DNA of 64,000 nt from Oscillatoria nigro-viridis PCC 7112. GTDB taxonomy: Bacteria > Cyanobacteriota > Cyanobacteriia > Cyanobacteriales > Microcoleaceae. The stretch covers positions 2,804,501-2,868,500 of the forward strand of contig NC_019729.1 of assembly GCF_000317475.1 (NCBI RefSeq). The letters run 5' to 3'. A program made the position numbers and the translations under genes. Below are positions 63,763 through 64,000 of this stretch, in pieces. How positions within the stretch are numbered: position 1 is the stretch's first letter; every line of letters starts with the position of its first letter. Below the pieces are notes generated by a model. That model saw nothing but the letters and a program-made list of their open reading frames with translations. It ran no database searches and was not told where the DNA came from.

Positions 63763-64000
63763 GGTGGACGTTCCTTATATTAAATTTGGTGTACCTGCTA
63801 CTTCTCTAATATAGCGCTAAATTCCAAAAAGTATCTAAATTTACAAAAAATTTACAGTTGTTGACCGATCGACCACACTACTGTATAAGATTGGCCATAA
63901 GTCAATAGGGATATCTTGACAATAAAAAAAAGGCAGAACGCTAGAGCTGCAGAAGGCTGAAGTAGAAATTCTCCTTATAGTCATTTCAAATAAATGTGAG
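63763..64000. other. Terminal spacer
   Basis: No gene to the edge of the window. It is AT-rich and is the promoter side of the 49-aa gene. Confidence 0.5.

Overview
The window is chromosomal DNA from a cyanobacterium, most likely a filamentous Oscillatoriales type (Microcoleus/Oscillatoria/Phormidium-like). The evidence is frequent HIP1 octamers (GCGATCGC) in genes and spacers, ndhD of the photosynthetic NDH-1 complex, a phytochrome C-terminus, minCDE, an AMIN-domain amidase, several [23 protein letters not shown] (DUF4079, DUF6335, DUF1361, vWA-MoxR-associated HTH), and many 7-8 bp short tandem repeats and small palindromic elements in the spacers. No plasmid or phage backbone is evident.

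Layout. 0-4.7 kb: 3' end of a phytochrome kinase whose phosphoacceptor His is Tyr, a CIA30/SDR protein, a sugar ABC permease and a DUF4079 membrane protein. 5-11.3 kb: a YHS protein with 12 NPCAG repeats, a cupin dioxygenase-like protein, a translationally coupled HAMP kinase/OmpR regulator pair, small conserved proteins and an ISAs1-type relic. 11.4-22.2 kb: a cNMP-binding protein beside a carrier-HEAT protein, infC, an alpha/beta hydrolase, a 1.4 kb stretch without a recognisable gene, a cell-wall pair (AMIN amidase, murI) and a YacP-like NYN nuclease. 22.2-26.4 kb: a tRNA-Asn(GUU) gene split by a group I intron, then a pile-up of mobile DNA (IS1182-like element, IS5-like element, MITE-like element) that truncates a gene resembling the C-terminus of a reverse transcriptase. 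26.4-36.3 kb: polysaccharide-type glycosyltransferase and epimerase, a PilT-type ATPase, a DUF58 protein and a ClC-CBS-Usp channel. 36.6-43.2 kb: minE-minD-minC, an ADP-ribosylglycohydrolase, a Uma2 nuclease and ndhD. 43.3-48.5 kb: an NB-ARC STAND protein, an SbmA/BacA-like ABC exporter and DUF1361. 48.7-61.3 kb: a signalling block with a 1426-aa multi-PAS kinase, tldD, two REC-HK proteins, a lone receiver and an amino-acid-permease/histidine-kinase fusion. 61.7-62.9 kb: an ISKra4-like element with a clean 8-bp target duplication. 63.6 kb: a 49-aa protein missed by long-ORF criteria.

How the genes relate. The strongest functional unit is 55.07-61.33 kb, where a transporter-fused kinase, a single-domain receiver and two receiver-kinases lie head to tail on the minus strand and look like one phosphorelay. 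Four kinases in the window (the phytochrome end, the 1426-aa kinase and both REC-HKs) share a nearly identical kinase module, so they are paralogues; only the phytochrome copy lacks the His. The most unusual single features are the split tRNA-Asn, the His-to-Tyr phytochrome kinase and the permease-kinase cluster. All assignments come from reading the sequence; no database search was run.
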